Origin: Hofstenia miamia
Lineage: Eukaryota; Xenacoelomorpha; Acoela
DNA: 64,000 nt
Direction: 5' to 3'
Assembly (NCBI GenBank): GCA_004352715.1
Contig: SCFE01000091.1
Location: forward strand, 1,332,642 to 1,396,641
Made by a program: the position numbers and the translations under genes. The notes below the pieces were generated by a model that worked only from the letters and a program-made list of their open reading frames with translations, was not told where the DNA came from and ran no database searches. Below, in pieces: positions 10,878 through 21,533 of the stretch (the first letter of the stretch is position 1; the number at the start of each line of letters is the position of its first letter).

Positions 10878-11546
10878 AGTTTTGGTGATGATGTCAGCAG
10901 CATTGGTATCATTCCATGAGAGACTTGAGAGTAACATGTCTGAACGAAGTATAGAACACATTGTTTCCAATTCAGTTGTTGATCGACTTTTGAACATAAT
11001 GGTTTTGTTGTGTTGTAATCGATGTGATATGACATGTGATTGACAAAAATAGTTTATTTTTTCATTGAAGATGTATGAAAATTTCTTGTAAAGTTTTAAT
11101 CCTTTGATGGCTATCATTAATGTGAGTTTAGCATCGAAATCAGAATTGTGTGCCATTGTCATATTGATGGTTAGATTCAGGTATAATTCTTGAAATGTTG
11201 TTACAAGATTTCGGGTTTCCTTTATTTCTTTAAAGAATAATGAAATGTTGTTGGTAACATCATCTTCCGTAATTTCGTTAATATCTGTTTTTCCCAATTG
11301 TAACAATACTTTTATCTCTGTTCAATACGTCACATTGTAAAATTTTAAATCTTCTTTCGTGAGATTTGCCCAGAGCACATCCATTCCTCCAGAGAATAAT
11401 GCAATGGTTGGTGTAGACATTTTAGTAAGTGTTTGTTTGATTAACGACAGTTGTTTGTGAATAGGTTTTCCGTTTCATAGTAGTTCTATTAGAGTATGGG
11501 ATGAATCGACATACAATCTTTTGTTGTTGGCATGTTGTTTTATTTT
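10878..11546 (-). pseudogene. Continuation of the long unrecognised coding region
   Basis: On the minus strand the frame from about 11306 is open into the gap at 10878. Upstream, between 11307 and 11546, the same frame stays open apart from two stops (one close to 11335, one near 11480). It would join the 645-codon ORF through one frameshift close to 11560. The protein is helical, rich in Lys, Asn, Ile and Leu, with no motif I recognise. No aspartic protease DSG/DTG or zinc knuckle is visible before the gap. I treat it as the C-terminal part of the protein encoded at 11548-13485, now broken. Confidence 0.6.
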
Positions 11547-11547
11547 A

Positions 11548-13485
11548 TCAACAGCTATTCGGTATTTTTCTGTTTTCTGTTGAAAATATCGTCAGTTGAA
11601 AGAGGTAGGAGATCTCCGGTATCGTGTTGTAATGAGTTTCACTTGTAGCACCCCACATGTATTTTCGTACATGGTCGGAGAAGAGTGTGATTTCGTTATA
11701 ATCTACACCAAGTTTGAAACATAAGATTGTTATAGGAATTACGCTGGTGATATGGTATTGACAGAGTAAACGTGTAAAATATTTTTCATATTTATAGAAT
11801 ATTTTAGCATCTGTTTTGAGAGGACTCGTTGCTATAGTAATTCCACTTAATAACCAATTTTTTGCTTTCGTAGAAATTGGGGCTATAGCAATTTCGAAGT
11901 TTGTAGTTTTTGACATGTTTTGGCGTAATTTTTTATCGATTGGCAGAGAAAGTGTTTCAAATTTCGTTAAGAAAATTGATAATAACCACATAGCTGCTTT
12001 AGCATTGAATGTTGGCACTTTTTCTTCTGAGAATAATGTTTTACTAAAGTCAGTTTTATCTTTCAAATTAAACGATATCTGCATATTTGATATGGCTGTT
12101 TCCACAGAAAAGTGATACGTTAATGACGGTGATTTAATTTCGATGTCAGGCCAAATTTCTGTTTTTAATTGCTCGCCTTTAATGTTATTCCAATAACTGT
12201 TTAACTCTTGTATTGTGGCGTCTGATAATTGCATAGTGAGACGAATATAGACTTTGCCTAGATTTACTAGTTGATTCTGTTCGTTTAATATTTCAGCAGC
12301 TTGTGCGTAGAGACATAAATCAATTGCAAGGCGTGTGTCCACAATTGGACGAATAGCTGGTAATTTATTATTCATCATGATATTGGTGTACAGCATTTTT
12401 GATATGCTGTTGTCGCTGTGGTCATTGTTGAGAACGAAGTAGTCATCTAAGTGAAAAACAAAAAAGTTTTCTACTGTTCGTTCTAAAGTTTCGAAGAAAT
12501 GGGGTGTGATTAAAATTTCGCGTTCAATATAAATGAAAGTTAGTGTTATGGTATTCTTTATGGCTAATGAACTGACTTTTTCCAAAAGTTTGTGTAAATT
12601 AGGAAAAGAAATGTCTTTTTCGCGAATGAAATAAACAATTTGTAAAGAATTGTAATCAATGTTGAGTAACTCGATTTGGCGTAGTTTATGTAGATTCATA
12701 AGTAATTGGCGTAAATTTTTTAAGTTGAAATTTTCATCAAAAGAAGGATGGATTTTCGCATTCAAGTAACATCGTTCAAACAATTTTGCCATTGAGTGTT
12801 CATAAAAGAGTAAAGTATTACAACGAGCACGTTTATACGAGTCTATAGTGAAGGGTAGAACATTTGCTGAAGGAGATGAAGTCTGATAACATAAAAGAGT
12901 TTGCATCTGTCCTTTTGTTTCAGCAGGAGTATTGCGATCCACTATGTAATTTGCCTTTTTGGTAGGTTTGAAATAGGGATGTATAAGTTCGCCTTCAATA
13001 GAAGTAAACTTTTCCAATCTGCGAATGTTTTTAAAAGTTTTAGAGTTTGTGGAGGATGCAGACGAGTCCGAGTCTGGGCGAGGTCGATTAATATAAGACT
13101 CCGAAACATCTGTAAGTGGTGAGGAATCCAGAATTTTACGCTTAATGCCCACCCTTGCGGTTCCTGGTGCAAGGAAACCCTCTCCCCGAACATCATCAAC
13201 CATTTGAAGCTGATGGTGAGCAGGTACAAACGAGGTTGACTGAATACTCGTCCCTTCTGCTTCATGAACCATTTGAAGCTCATGGTGCAGCGTGGGCCTC
13301 ACAGTCTCAGTAGAAACAGAAACCATTTGAAGCTTCTGTTTAGACTGAGAAGCGTCCGATTCAGTGCTCCCAGACCCTGCATCCGAAGATGTATGGGACT
13401 GGTATGATTTTCTTCGTTTAACATGGCGCCTGGATAGAGACGAGGAAGTGTCACTTGCCTTCGGTGGTGTGCGTTGTTGTTTCAT
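11548..13485 (-). CDS. Unrecognised 645-aa protein upstream of a gypsy pol (gag position)
   Basis: The longest gap-free ORF in the window; I do not recognise its family. Residues 1-150 look disordered: Ser/Thr-rich, with a basic cluster (RRHVKRRK) near residue 20 that resembles a nuclear localisation signal, and a Ser/Asp-rich tract around 135-150. Within this part a short motif, LQMV, occurs three times (about residues 52, 70 and 93) in otherwise different contexts. From about residue 160 the protein appears folded, with many aromatic and aliphatic positions and no cysteine-rich site. It shares strand and order with the gypsy RNase H/integrase across the gap, so a large unusual gag or other structural protein is the simplest guess. 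A captured or virus-derived gene remains possible. The Met at 13485 follows a 16-bp palindrome. Intactness suggests recent insertion. Confidence 0.6.
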   Translation of the reverse strand: MKQQRTPPKASDTSSSLSRRHVKRRKSYQSHTSSDAGSGSTESDASQSKQKLQMVSVSTETVRPTLHHELQMVHEAEGTSIQSTSFVPAHHQLQMVDDVRGEGFLAPGTARVGIKRKILDSSPLTDVSESYINRPRPDSDSSASSTNSKTFKNIRRLEKFTSIEGELIHPYFKPTKKANYIVDRNTPAETKGQMQTLLCYQTSSPSANVLPFTIDSYKRARCNTLLFYEHSMAKLFERCYLNAKIHPSFDENFNLKNLRQLLMNLHKLRQIELLNIDYNSLQIVYFIREKDISFPNLHKLLEKVSSLAIKNTITLTFIYIEREILITPHFFETLERTVENFFVFHLDDYFVLNNDHSDNSISKMLYTNIMMNNKLPAIRPIVDTRLAIDLCLYAQAAEILNEQNQLVNLGKVYIRLTMQLSDATIQELNSYWNNIKGEQLKTEIWPDIEIKSPSLTYHFSVETAISNMQISFNLKDKTDFSKTLFSEEKVPTFNAKAAMWLLSIFLTKFETLSLPIDKKLRQNMSKTTNFEIAIAPISTKAKNWLLSGITIATSPLKTDAKIFYKYEKYFTRLLCQYHITSVIPITILCFKLGVDYNEITLFSDHVRKYMWGATSETHYNTIPEISYLFQLTIFSTENRKIPNSC

Positions 13486-13510
13486 GCCTAAACAAATGTT
13501 AAATTTCTAA

Positions 13511-13526
13511 TTCCCAAGCTTGGGAA
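13511..13526. repeat. Perfect 16-bp palindrome upstream of the 645-aa ORF
   Basis: The sequence TTCCCAAGCTTGGGAA is its own reverse complement. It lies 26 to 41 bases before the start codon of the minus-strand ORF. It could be a protein-binding site or chance; no function is claimed. Confidence 0.5.
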
Positions 13527-13580
13527 ATATAATTAGGATTAGTATTTCGAGTTGTACGTTTTGGTAAAATTCTAGATGGT

Positions 13581-14580
13581 NNNNNNNNNNNNNNNNNNNN
13601 NNNNNNNNNNNNNNNNNNNNNNNNNNNNNNNNNNNNNNNNNNNNNNNNNNNNNNNNNNNNNNNNNNNNNNNNNNNNNNNNNNNNNNNNNNNNNNNNNNNN
13701 NNNNNNNNNNNNNNNNNNNNNNNNNNNNNNNNNNNNNNNNNNNNNNNNNNNNNNNNNNNNNNNNNNNNNNNNNNNNNNNNNNNNNNNNNNNNNNNNNNNN
13801 NNNNNNNNNNNNNNNNNNNNNNNNNNNNNNNNNNNNNNNNNNNNNNNNNNNNNNNNNNNNNNNNNNNNNNNNNNNNNNNNNNNNNNNNNNNNNNNNNNNN
13901 NNNNNNNNNNNNNNNNNNNNNNNNNNNNNNNNNNNNNNNNNNNNNNNNNNNNNNNNNNNNNNNNNNNNNNNNNNNNNNNNNNNNNNNNNNNNNNNNNNNN
14001 NNNNNNNNNNNNNNNNNNNNNNNNNNNNNNNNNNNNNNNNNNNNNNNNNNNNNNNNNNNNNNNNNNNNNNNNNNNNNNNNNNNNNNNNNNNNNNNNNNNN
14101 NNNNNNNNNNNNNNNNNNNNNNNNNNNNNNNNNNNNNNNNNNNNNNNNNNNNNNNNNNNNNNNNNNNNNNNNNNNNNNNNNNNNNNNNNNNNNNNNNNNN
14201 NNNNNNNNNNNNNNNNNNNNNNNNNNNNNNNNNNNNNNNNNNNNNNNNNNNNNNNNNNNNNNNNNNNNNNNNNNNNNNNNNNNNNNNNNNNNNNNNNNNN
14301 NNNNNNNNNNNNNNNNNNNNNNNNNNNNNNNNNNNNNNNNNNNNNNNNNNNNNNNNNNNNNNNNNNNNNNNNNNNNNNNNNNNNNNNNNNNNNNNNNNNN
14401 NNNNNNNNNNNNNNNNNNNNNNNNNNNNNNNNNNNNNNNNNNNNNNNNNNNNNNNNNNNNNNNNNNNNNNNNNNNNNNNNNNNNNNNNNNNNNNNNNNNN
14501 NNNNNNNNNNNNNNNNNNNNNNNNNNNNNNNNNNNNNNNNNNNNNNNNNNNNNNNNNNNNNNNNNNNNNNNNNNNNNNNN
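13581..14580. other. Assembly gap (1000 N)
   Basis: A run of exactly 1000 N upstream of the 645-aa ORF. If that ORF belongs to an LTR element, the 5' LTR would be expected here or just beyond; none is visible at 14581-15560. Confidence 0.95.
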
Positions 14581-15566
14581 AGCCGTATATTTAAGTAACA
14601 TTACTTTTAGCATTTTTCGGATAATATATTTTTCATAAAGTGCCCCCTTATTATCTGTTATTATATTTATTATTTTTTATGTATTTGATCAGTATGATCA
14701 ACGCTTAAGGTATCACTCCGGGCGAAAGGTAGGATAACCAGAGGCTCTAAATGGCCCTCTGGTTTGACTCCTCTAGTCTAGGTGATAGTAGGTATTAGGT
14801 ATAAGGATGAGTACGGTTAGGAAGCGCGGTTTGCATGTAGCTATAATAATTGCATTTTCTCTAATCTAAAATGAGCTGAGATATTAGGTATTGGAAATGG
14901 TTCATCGCTTCGGCCAGAGGCCTGATTCTGTAAGAAGAAGTTTGAAATTAACTTATTCTCTGAATACTGATTAACCTTGGAATGAAAATGCTCTTGTTCT
15001 CTCATTAGATAGATAACACAATAACTAGTAGTTTCATCGGTTGTTTTAATATATCTAAAGATGGAATGCTTGCTGAGTGTTGCACGTGCTTCTACCACAA
15101 GACAAGCATTCTACAATAATCAAAACTATCATCTAAATAATCATATGATTGACATTTGTAAAATGAAACCAATTAATACCAGTACCCCAACGCATATTCA
15201 TTCAAAAAGTTTTTATTGATAAATTACATTATTTGTGATACAAAAGAAACAAATAATTTTGAATACTTTGTAGAAGATTATTTGATTTCAGATCATCTAT
15301 TAACTTGTGCAATTCAAAAGAAAATATTTAGCTAAGTAAAATAGAAATAGAATATCACTACTTTAATTTCAGAAGTCGTTACTGCTAAAATACTTTACTA
15401 AGTCAATTCTTATATTTAGATTGGAAATTATTTTATAATTTGACAACTGTTGATGAAAAATTGTGACTCTTTACTAAAAATTTAAACTATCTTTTTAATG
15501 AGCAATCTCTATTAAAAAAGTTAAGATGAACACAAATCAAAATGAATTTTTGAAATGGAAGCAATG
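14581..15566. other. No gene recognised
   Basis: AT-rich sequence with a slightly GC-richer patch at 14700-14840 that reads like a small repeat but has no visible termini. The minus ORF at 14841-15098 has no domain and no supporting context. Confidence 0.35.
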
Positions 15567-15976
15567 ATTTTGGCTGGTCTTTTGCTTCTAACATTCCTTC
15601 TGATCTTGAGCATTTGTCTACTTGGTCCTCTGTCAACCATCTTGATTTTAGCGCTACCAAGACATGTGGTATTTCCTTTTCTGTTGCTCCCCCTTCTGAT
15701 TTGTCTCTACCTGTGAACTTTGCTCCTCATAGAACTCATCTTGGAGTTCAACTTGCTGCAAACTTAAATTGGACTGGACATGTATCTTTGCGTCTCCGCA
15801 AAGCTAATTCCTCGCTATTTACCCTTTTCTGTAATGTTCCTTTTAGTACCGCGTCTGCTGTGAAACTCTCTTTGTTCAAGTCCATTCCTCGTGCCATTTT
15901 TGACTTGTTTTTATTTTTTTGTTGTATATGCCTTCAGCAGCTAAATAAAGTCATTCATTATTATTATTATTATTAT
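15567..15976 (+). mobile_element. LINE 3'-end fragment with (TTA)n tail
   Basis: The + strand encodes the post-YADD region of a jockey/CR1-like LINE: a WSS segment, then LDFSATKT and ISF, the THLGVQLAANLNWTGHV block, and a helical LRKANSSL stretch. After the coding part comes a short 3' end (AAATAAAGTCATTC) directly followed by a (TTA)n microsatellite at about 15957-15976, the usual 3' tail of such elements. The 5' side is truncated near 15567. Confidence 0.8.
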
Positions 15977-16589
15977 CAAATGAAGCAAAGCATTTTAATT
16001 AAACTGAAGCACAATGCAAATATAAGCTACTGTAAAGATACAAATCACCAGAATTTTTCCAAGTATAATATATTAGAAACAAAGTATCTAACAAATGCAA
16101 AAGAGATTTACACAATTTCGTGATATTACCATTTGAAAACAAAAGGATAACACAAAAATGGAGATTTATATCGAAATTTTTTGACAATAATCATTCTTCA
16201 GAGATCACATCATTAAAAGATACAAATAAGATCATATATAATAAACAAAAATAGCTAGTGTACTTAATGAGACATTTATGAATCTAGGAAATTATACTGA
16301 TGCCAAAGACAATATTATCTCTATAAATGAAATGCAAATTCACAATAATTTATTGTATAAAAAACAATTTAAGTTTTGTTTCATGACTTTGTATCAGTTT
16401 AATGAAATATCACAAAACTTATAAGTTAGTAAATCACAATACCGTGTAAAATATCAACATGGTTTTTTAAAGCAAACAATGCCAATATTGTGTAGACAAT
16501 TGTGCTATTTAAAACCAATGTATTTCTGAGAGTGTCTTTGCGAATGATTTGAAAATAGCACAAAATCACACCTATACATAAAAATGTGA

Positions 16590-17030
16590 TACTGAAGATG
16601 CCATTAATTATAGACCAATTTCAGTACTCCCAAGACTAAGTAAGATATTTGAAAAAATAATATATAACCAAATAAATCATTATATTGAGAAATATAATTT
16701 ACTTCTATCGTTACAATTTGGATTTAGAACTAATTTATCAACAAATGATGCCTTAATTCATGTCTTAGATGATTGGAGAAAATATATTGAAAAAGACCAA
16801 AGTGTATTCATTTTATCTCTATATTTTTGAAATTCAATTGATCATAATATTTTAAAAAATAAACTACAACAAATATACAATTTTGAAGAATCAGTAATAA
16901 ATTTAATTAGATCTTATTTAAATAACAGACAACAGTACGTAAAAATTAAAAACATAACATCTCATTCAGTGATAATTAATCATGAAATCAAACAAAGGTT
17001 CAGTACTAGGATCACTTTTATATAACATAT
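16590..17030 (+). mobile_element. LINE reverse transcriptase fragment
   Basis: A + strand frame reads INYRPISVLPRLSKIFEKII, then LQFGFRTNLSTNDALIHVLDDW, then a damaged palm A region (NSIDHNIL after a stop). These are RT fingers and palm of a CR1/jockey-like LINE. It becomes unreadable after the LNNRQQYVKIKN segment. The lost catalytic Asp and internal stops mark it as a fossil. Confidence 0.8.
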
Positions 17031-17191
17031 ATGTAAATATCATCCAATTTTGTAATAAAATACAATGCATACAGTGGTTTCAGTTATGCCTAAAATAAAG
17101 TTTGTATCCAGTTCAGAAACTAATTGTCCAAATTCTGAATTTTTAATATAGAGATTCTAAAAATTTATGAGCAAATATTTAAACGAATTAA

Positions 17192-17554
17192 TTAAATTAA
17201 TAATATTTGAGAATTCTTAATATTCGAAAATATAACAGTTTTAAGAGGACCGGAATTAATCTCAATGCCTGATATTACTAATAATATTGTTATTACTAGA
17301 AAATAGAAAACAGAATGCTTTATTTTAATGAAATAGAAAAACAGCATTTTACATGTTCTTATGTTGTATCTTAATTTAGGTCTATTATTAGGCAAGAAGG
17401 TTTCCCTAACACAGGTAGCATTGTAGTTTGAATTAAAAAGAGTTAATATTAAGTATAAGATAGAATATGAGTTATTGGTGATAACATAAATTAAACGAAA
17501 TATTCGCCATAACACAAGCATAGTTAATAATATAAACATTAAATTTACCGTCAT
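17192..17554 (-). pseudogene. Possible LINE 5' leader ORF with degenerate 2A-like motif
   Basis: A 120-codon minus ORF with hydrophobic segments. At 17246-17269 it ends a hydrophobic run with GIEINSGP. This resembles the 2A-like consensus D-x-E-x-N-P-G-P found near the start of ORFs in several invertebrate non-LTR retrotransposons, with Asp and Pro replaced. A segment resembling the start of a LINE endonuclease domain (IFSNIKN) follows. Adjacent RT-like DNA supports a LINE origin, but no matching endonuclease is readable downstream. Confidence 0.4.
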
Positions 17555-18124
17555 TAGAAGAGGCTAAGAAAGTTTCTAATTAAGTGAACCTCAGTGGGTG
17601 ACAACGGTGGTGTTGTTGAAAGCGTGTCAGCGTAACTTTCTCGCATGTTTGTTGGCGGAGTGAGTAAATGCTGCTTTAGCGGGAATTCTTGTAATGTGTT
17701 TGACGGCGTTTGTAAAAAGGGTCAAAAGGGTCGATGTGTGTTTGAAAAGCGGTGTTGATGCGGAGGCGGCTGGGTAAAAGATCTAGAGCTGGCGGTGTCT
17801 GTCTTTTATCAAACGGCCACTGGTTGAATACACGGTGCGGCGGAGTGTTAAAAAAGACTTTGATAGACTTTGCAAACCTTCCATAACCTTTTTGTAGTAG
17901 TGGATTCCGTTTTTAGTGAATAAACTTCTAAAAACGGTTGAAATTAATTTACTTAAGTAAGCCAATATATTTTAAATTAACATTATTTATTATTTTTTAG
18001 CTATTTTTATTTTTTCATGTTTAACACATTTTCTTTGTTGGAAAATCTTTTTTTACAATGCAATGTCAAAATTTTTGGCCAGGTGCGGGGCCCGTAGCAG
18101 GTGCTACATCTGCTACTAGGTTAA
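17555..18124. other. No gene recognised
   Basis: Somewhat GC-richer DNA at 17590-17830 with minus ORF 17783-17965, which lacks any recognisable domain. It could be 5' untranslated sequence of the adjacent minus-strand LINE pieces. Confidence 0.3.
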
Positions 18125-18370
18125 TCCAGCACTGCTATAGAGTCGAAACCAATGTGTTCTAACTTTTTAAGAAGAATATAATGATCAACGGAATCAAATG
18201 CTTCGGACAAATCGATGGAAGCAATTGTGACAAAATTGTTATTTTCGAGATAAGATCTCCAATAAAGTAAGGCATCAGAGGTGGAGTAAACTTTGCGAAA
18301 GTCGAATTGAGTATTCGAAATAATTAATTTGTTATAGAGATAAGTGTTTCTTTGGTCAAATTTTAGTTTT
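18125..18370 (-). mobile_element. LINE reverse transcriptase fragment (minus strand)
   Basis: The minus strand reads FDFRKVYSTSDALLYW, then IDLSEAFDSVDHYILLKKLEHIG, the RT motif with catalytic Asp (positions about 18176-18218). The fragment covers only fingers to palm A and is truncated on both sides. The orientation is opposite to the neighbouring LINE at 18480. Confidence 0.8.
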
Positions 18371-18479
18371 TTGAAGATTTTTGCCCTCTCTGATCATTGT
18401 ATAATATCAGCCAGTTTCTCTAAAGTTAAATAAGCTCTGAAGTATCCAAAAATTGATCACTATTCGCTAAAAATCTTCT

Positions 18480-20640
18480 GATAATATAGATAACCTGAAA
18501 AACGCACTTTCACGTGAAACTTGGACTTCCGTATGCGTTGCGATTGATCCTAACAACATGATCAAAAACTTTCTTGATATTCTTGAATCCTATTTAGATT
18601 AATATTGTCCGGAAAAGAACATCCTTGTTACTAACCATTCTCGCAAAATATAAAGAATGACAAGCCTTGGCTTTCCGATTACTGCAAAGAATTAATAACA
18701 AAAATAAATGATGTTTTTAAATTTTTTCTAACGCCCGTACTCCTGAAAGTTGTGCATTATATAAAAAAAGTCTAGAAATATTTCTAATATAGAAAATCGT
18801 AAAGCTTACAATGAGTATATTAAACATGAATACAGAAAATTACCGAACTACAAGAGTAAATGTAAATTGAATAACGAAATCTCGAATCGTGCCAAATCAA
18901 AATCTTCTCCCATAGAAAAAATTGTAGACACTGAAGGATATCAATACGTCACCAATTTTGAAATTTGCAATATTTTAAGTCACACATTTGCAAACCTAGG
19001 TAATTATGAAGGTCCTCAAATAATAAATCATAATAGGCACAACCCTGAATTTGGTTTTCCCTTTATAACAAGTTTTGAAGAAATTAAGGTAATCAAGATT
19101 CTAAAATCAAACAAGTCAAGCGGCCCCTCGAAAATTCCAATACTAAAAAACAATAAGAAATATATTGCCGAACCTTTAAAATATATGTTTAATGAATGCT
19201 TAAAATGGAATATTTTTTTTTCTGATTTCTTGAAACAGGCTCATATTACTCCAGTTTGCAAAAAGATCACCCAAAGTGTCCTAAAAACTATCAACCTATA
19301 TCTATTACATCACCAATCAGTAAAATATTTGAAAGAATATTACACGAACAAATTACACTTCTTTTAAATCATCATAAACTATGGTCCAATATGCTTTCAG
19401 AAAAAATGACTGAACATCAGACGCACTTATACAAGCGACAGAAAAATGAAGGGCATTATTAGACTCTGATAAATTTGTTGCGATTGCCTGTCTAGACCTC
19501 TCAAAAGCATTCGATTCTATTAATCATGAGATATTAACAAAAAATTAAGAAATATTGGTTTTTCTCTTAACAGTGCTCATTTTATATCAAATTACTTAAT
19601 TAATAGACTTCCGCGAGGTAAATTAAGTGATAATTTTTCAAATTGGTTGTCTGTCAATATTGGTGGATCTCAAGGAACCATACTAGGTCCCCTGCTTTTT
19701 AATATTTATGTAAATGACATGAAGGAAATTACTGACTGCGAAGTAACACAATACACCGATGATTCATCTATTTACTGTGGAAATAAATCCATAGATAAAG
19801 CTGTAAAAATTATTGAATCGAATTGTATAAAATTGAGCAACTATTTTAGCATGCATAGATTGTGTATTAACGCGAAAAAAACTGAATTTTGCATAATGCT
19901 ACCTTTTAGAAAAAACGGACATCTCTGACTATTCAATTAATTCAATAATACATTTGTTATATGTGTTAATAAGTTTAAATGTTTAGGAGTTACAATAGAT
20001 TCAAAGATTAATTTCATATCATAAATAAATACTATTATTAAAAAATGGCAGTAGGTATTAGAAAGATATCCCATGTTTCCCAAAAGTTACCCCTAATTGC
20101 AGTAATTCTAATGTTTCATGCATTCGTTGTGAATAATTTAAGTTATACTAATATCATATATACTAATGTATACAGCCTAATGATAAAAAACATCAAGTTC
20201 AACTAAAATCGGCATTAAATGTTTGTAATAATAACTCTTCTAAAACAAAAGAATATATTTCTAAGTCTATTCTTTTTCCACAAGAGTTAATTATTTACAA
20301 TATTATTATTTATTTCTTCAAATTCATACACAAAATTCCACCCTACAACGAGATATAATTCTCATTTTCGACAGACTGACTGAAGCAAATTAAACTATCA
20401 AAAAACTATTCACGTGTTAAATTTAATAAAAATATCATGAGTCAATCCTTTATTAATACTGCAATTTATAACTGGAATATATTGCCAAAAGAAATGAAAA
20501 TAATAGACAACCTTAAAAAATTCAAAAAAGAATTAAAATTATTATTTCTCAAACAAAAGTTTATATCAGGTAGATCATGGATAGGATTTAAATTTTATAA
20601 TAACTACTATACAATAAATCGATATTAGAAAACTATCCGT
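18480..20640 (+). mobile_element. LINE (jockey/CR1-like) RT-to-C-terminus copy, family X
   Basis: A long + strand remnant in several frames. It starts with the pre-RT region (KPWLSDYCKELI). The RT fingers follow (ITPVCKK, NYQPISITSPISKIFERI), then the palm A motif LDLSKAFDSINHEIL, the QGTILGPLLFNIYVND block, and YTDD at about 19750 in place of YADD. The thumb region (KCLGVTIDSK) comes next, and the conserved C-terminal WNILPKEMK segment at about 20470-20630. ORFs at 18867-19367, 19256-19462, 19647-19928 and 20437-20628 are pieces of it. A related rearranged copy sits inverted at 24285-24553. No tail is clear. Confidence 0.85.
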
Positions 20641-20769
20641 AGCCAGTGTTTTTTTTTCCTTTTTTTGTTATTATTCATTATTATTGTACTTAGTAGTTAA
20701 TAACGCCATTCATTTACAATATCAGTTAAATATTGTAAAAAATTCAAATGAATATAGATTATCTTATCT

Positions 20770-21145
20770 TATTGAAATAAGCCTCTAATGCAACATCTTA
20801 GTGGGTTATTTTTTTTATATATGGGAATAACATTAGCTAATTTTAAAATTGGCGGAGCGGTATTTAGTTTTATGCAGTGATTGATGATGTAGCATAAATG
20901 AATTATGTCGCTTGATTTAGTAACTTTTAGCTTATTTATTGCTTAAAGGACTTCGTATTGAGTCACAAATCGGAATAAAAGAATTTTGAGGGAGTTTGCA
21001 GTTAGATTTTTCAATTATAAGTAGCACCGATGGTTCCAAGTATTTGCTTAGGTTAATGACCTGCTTAGATTTAATGTGAATGGGTTTTGAAACAATCGTT
21101 ATTCCTAACTTAGCAGTATTACAATGCGGACTTTCATAAATCACG
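20770..21145 (-). mobile_element. LINE RT N-terminal fragment (minus strand)
   Basis: The minus strand reads AINKLKVTKSSDI, then APPILKLANVIPIYKKNN, which is the segment just before the NYRPIS motif in LINE reverse transcriptases. It is broken by frameshifts, with the ORF at 20932-21144 as its upstream piece. It abuts the 3' end of family X in opposite orientation. Confidence 0.7.
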
Positions 21146-21533
21146 TTTCTTTATTAGCGTGTTGTAAAATCACAAATTTTGCAGTATTTTCCTAATCTTG
21201 TTTATTGGAATTCCCAAAATCTGCTCACAGTCACTCTGCCTTCTACAAGCTATGCATAAATCAAAACAAATTGATATTTCTTTCTAAAATCTCATCTAAC
21301 CGAAAATTATCATTGTTGTTCTGATCTGCTCTCATATATATTTCCACATCAGTGAGGATAGGACTTGCTACTGAAAAGAGGATTTCTATTCAACTTCCTA
21401 AATTATTTAAACTAATTCATAGGTCGAAAATAATTGCTACATATCCCGTTTTTAGCATATGTATATAGGCATCAATAATGAACAGCCTGATAAATTCTTT
21501 CATTAAGTTTGTAGAGATCTGGAAACGTCATTT

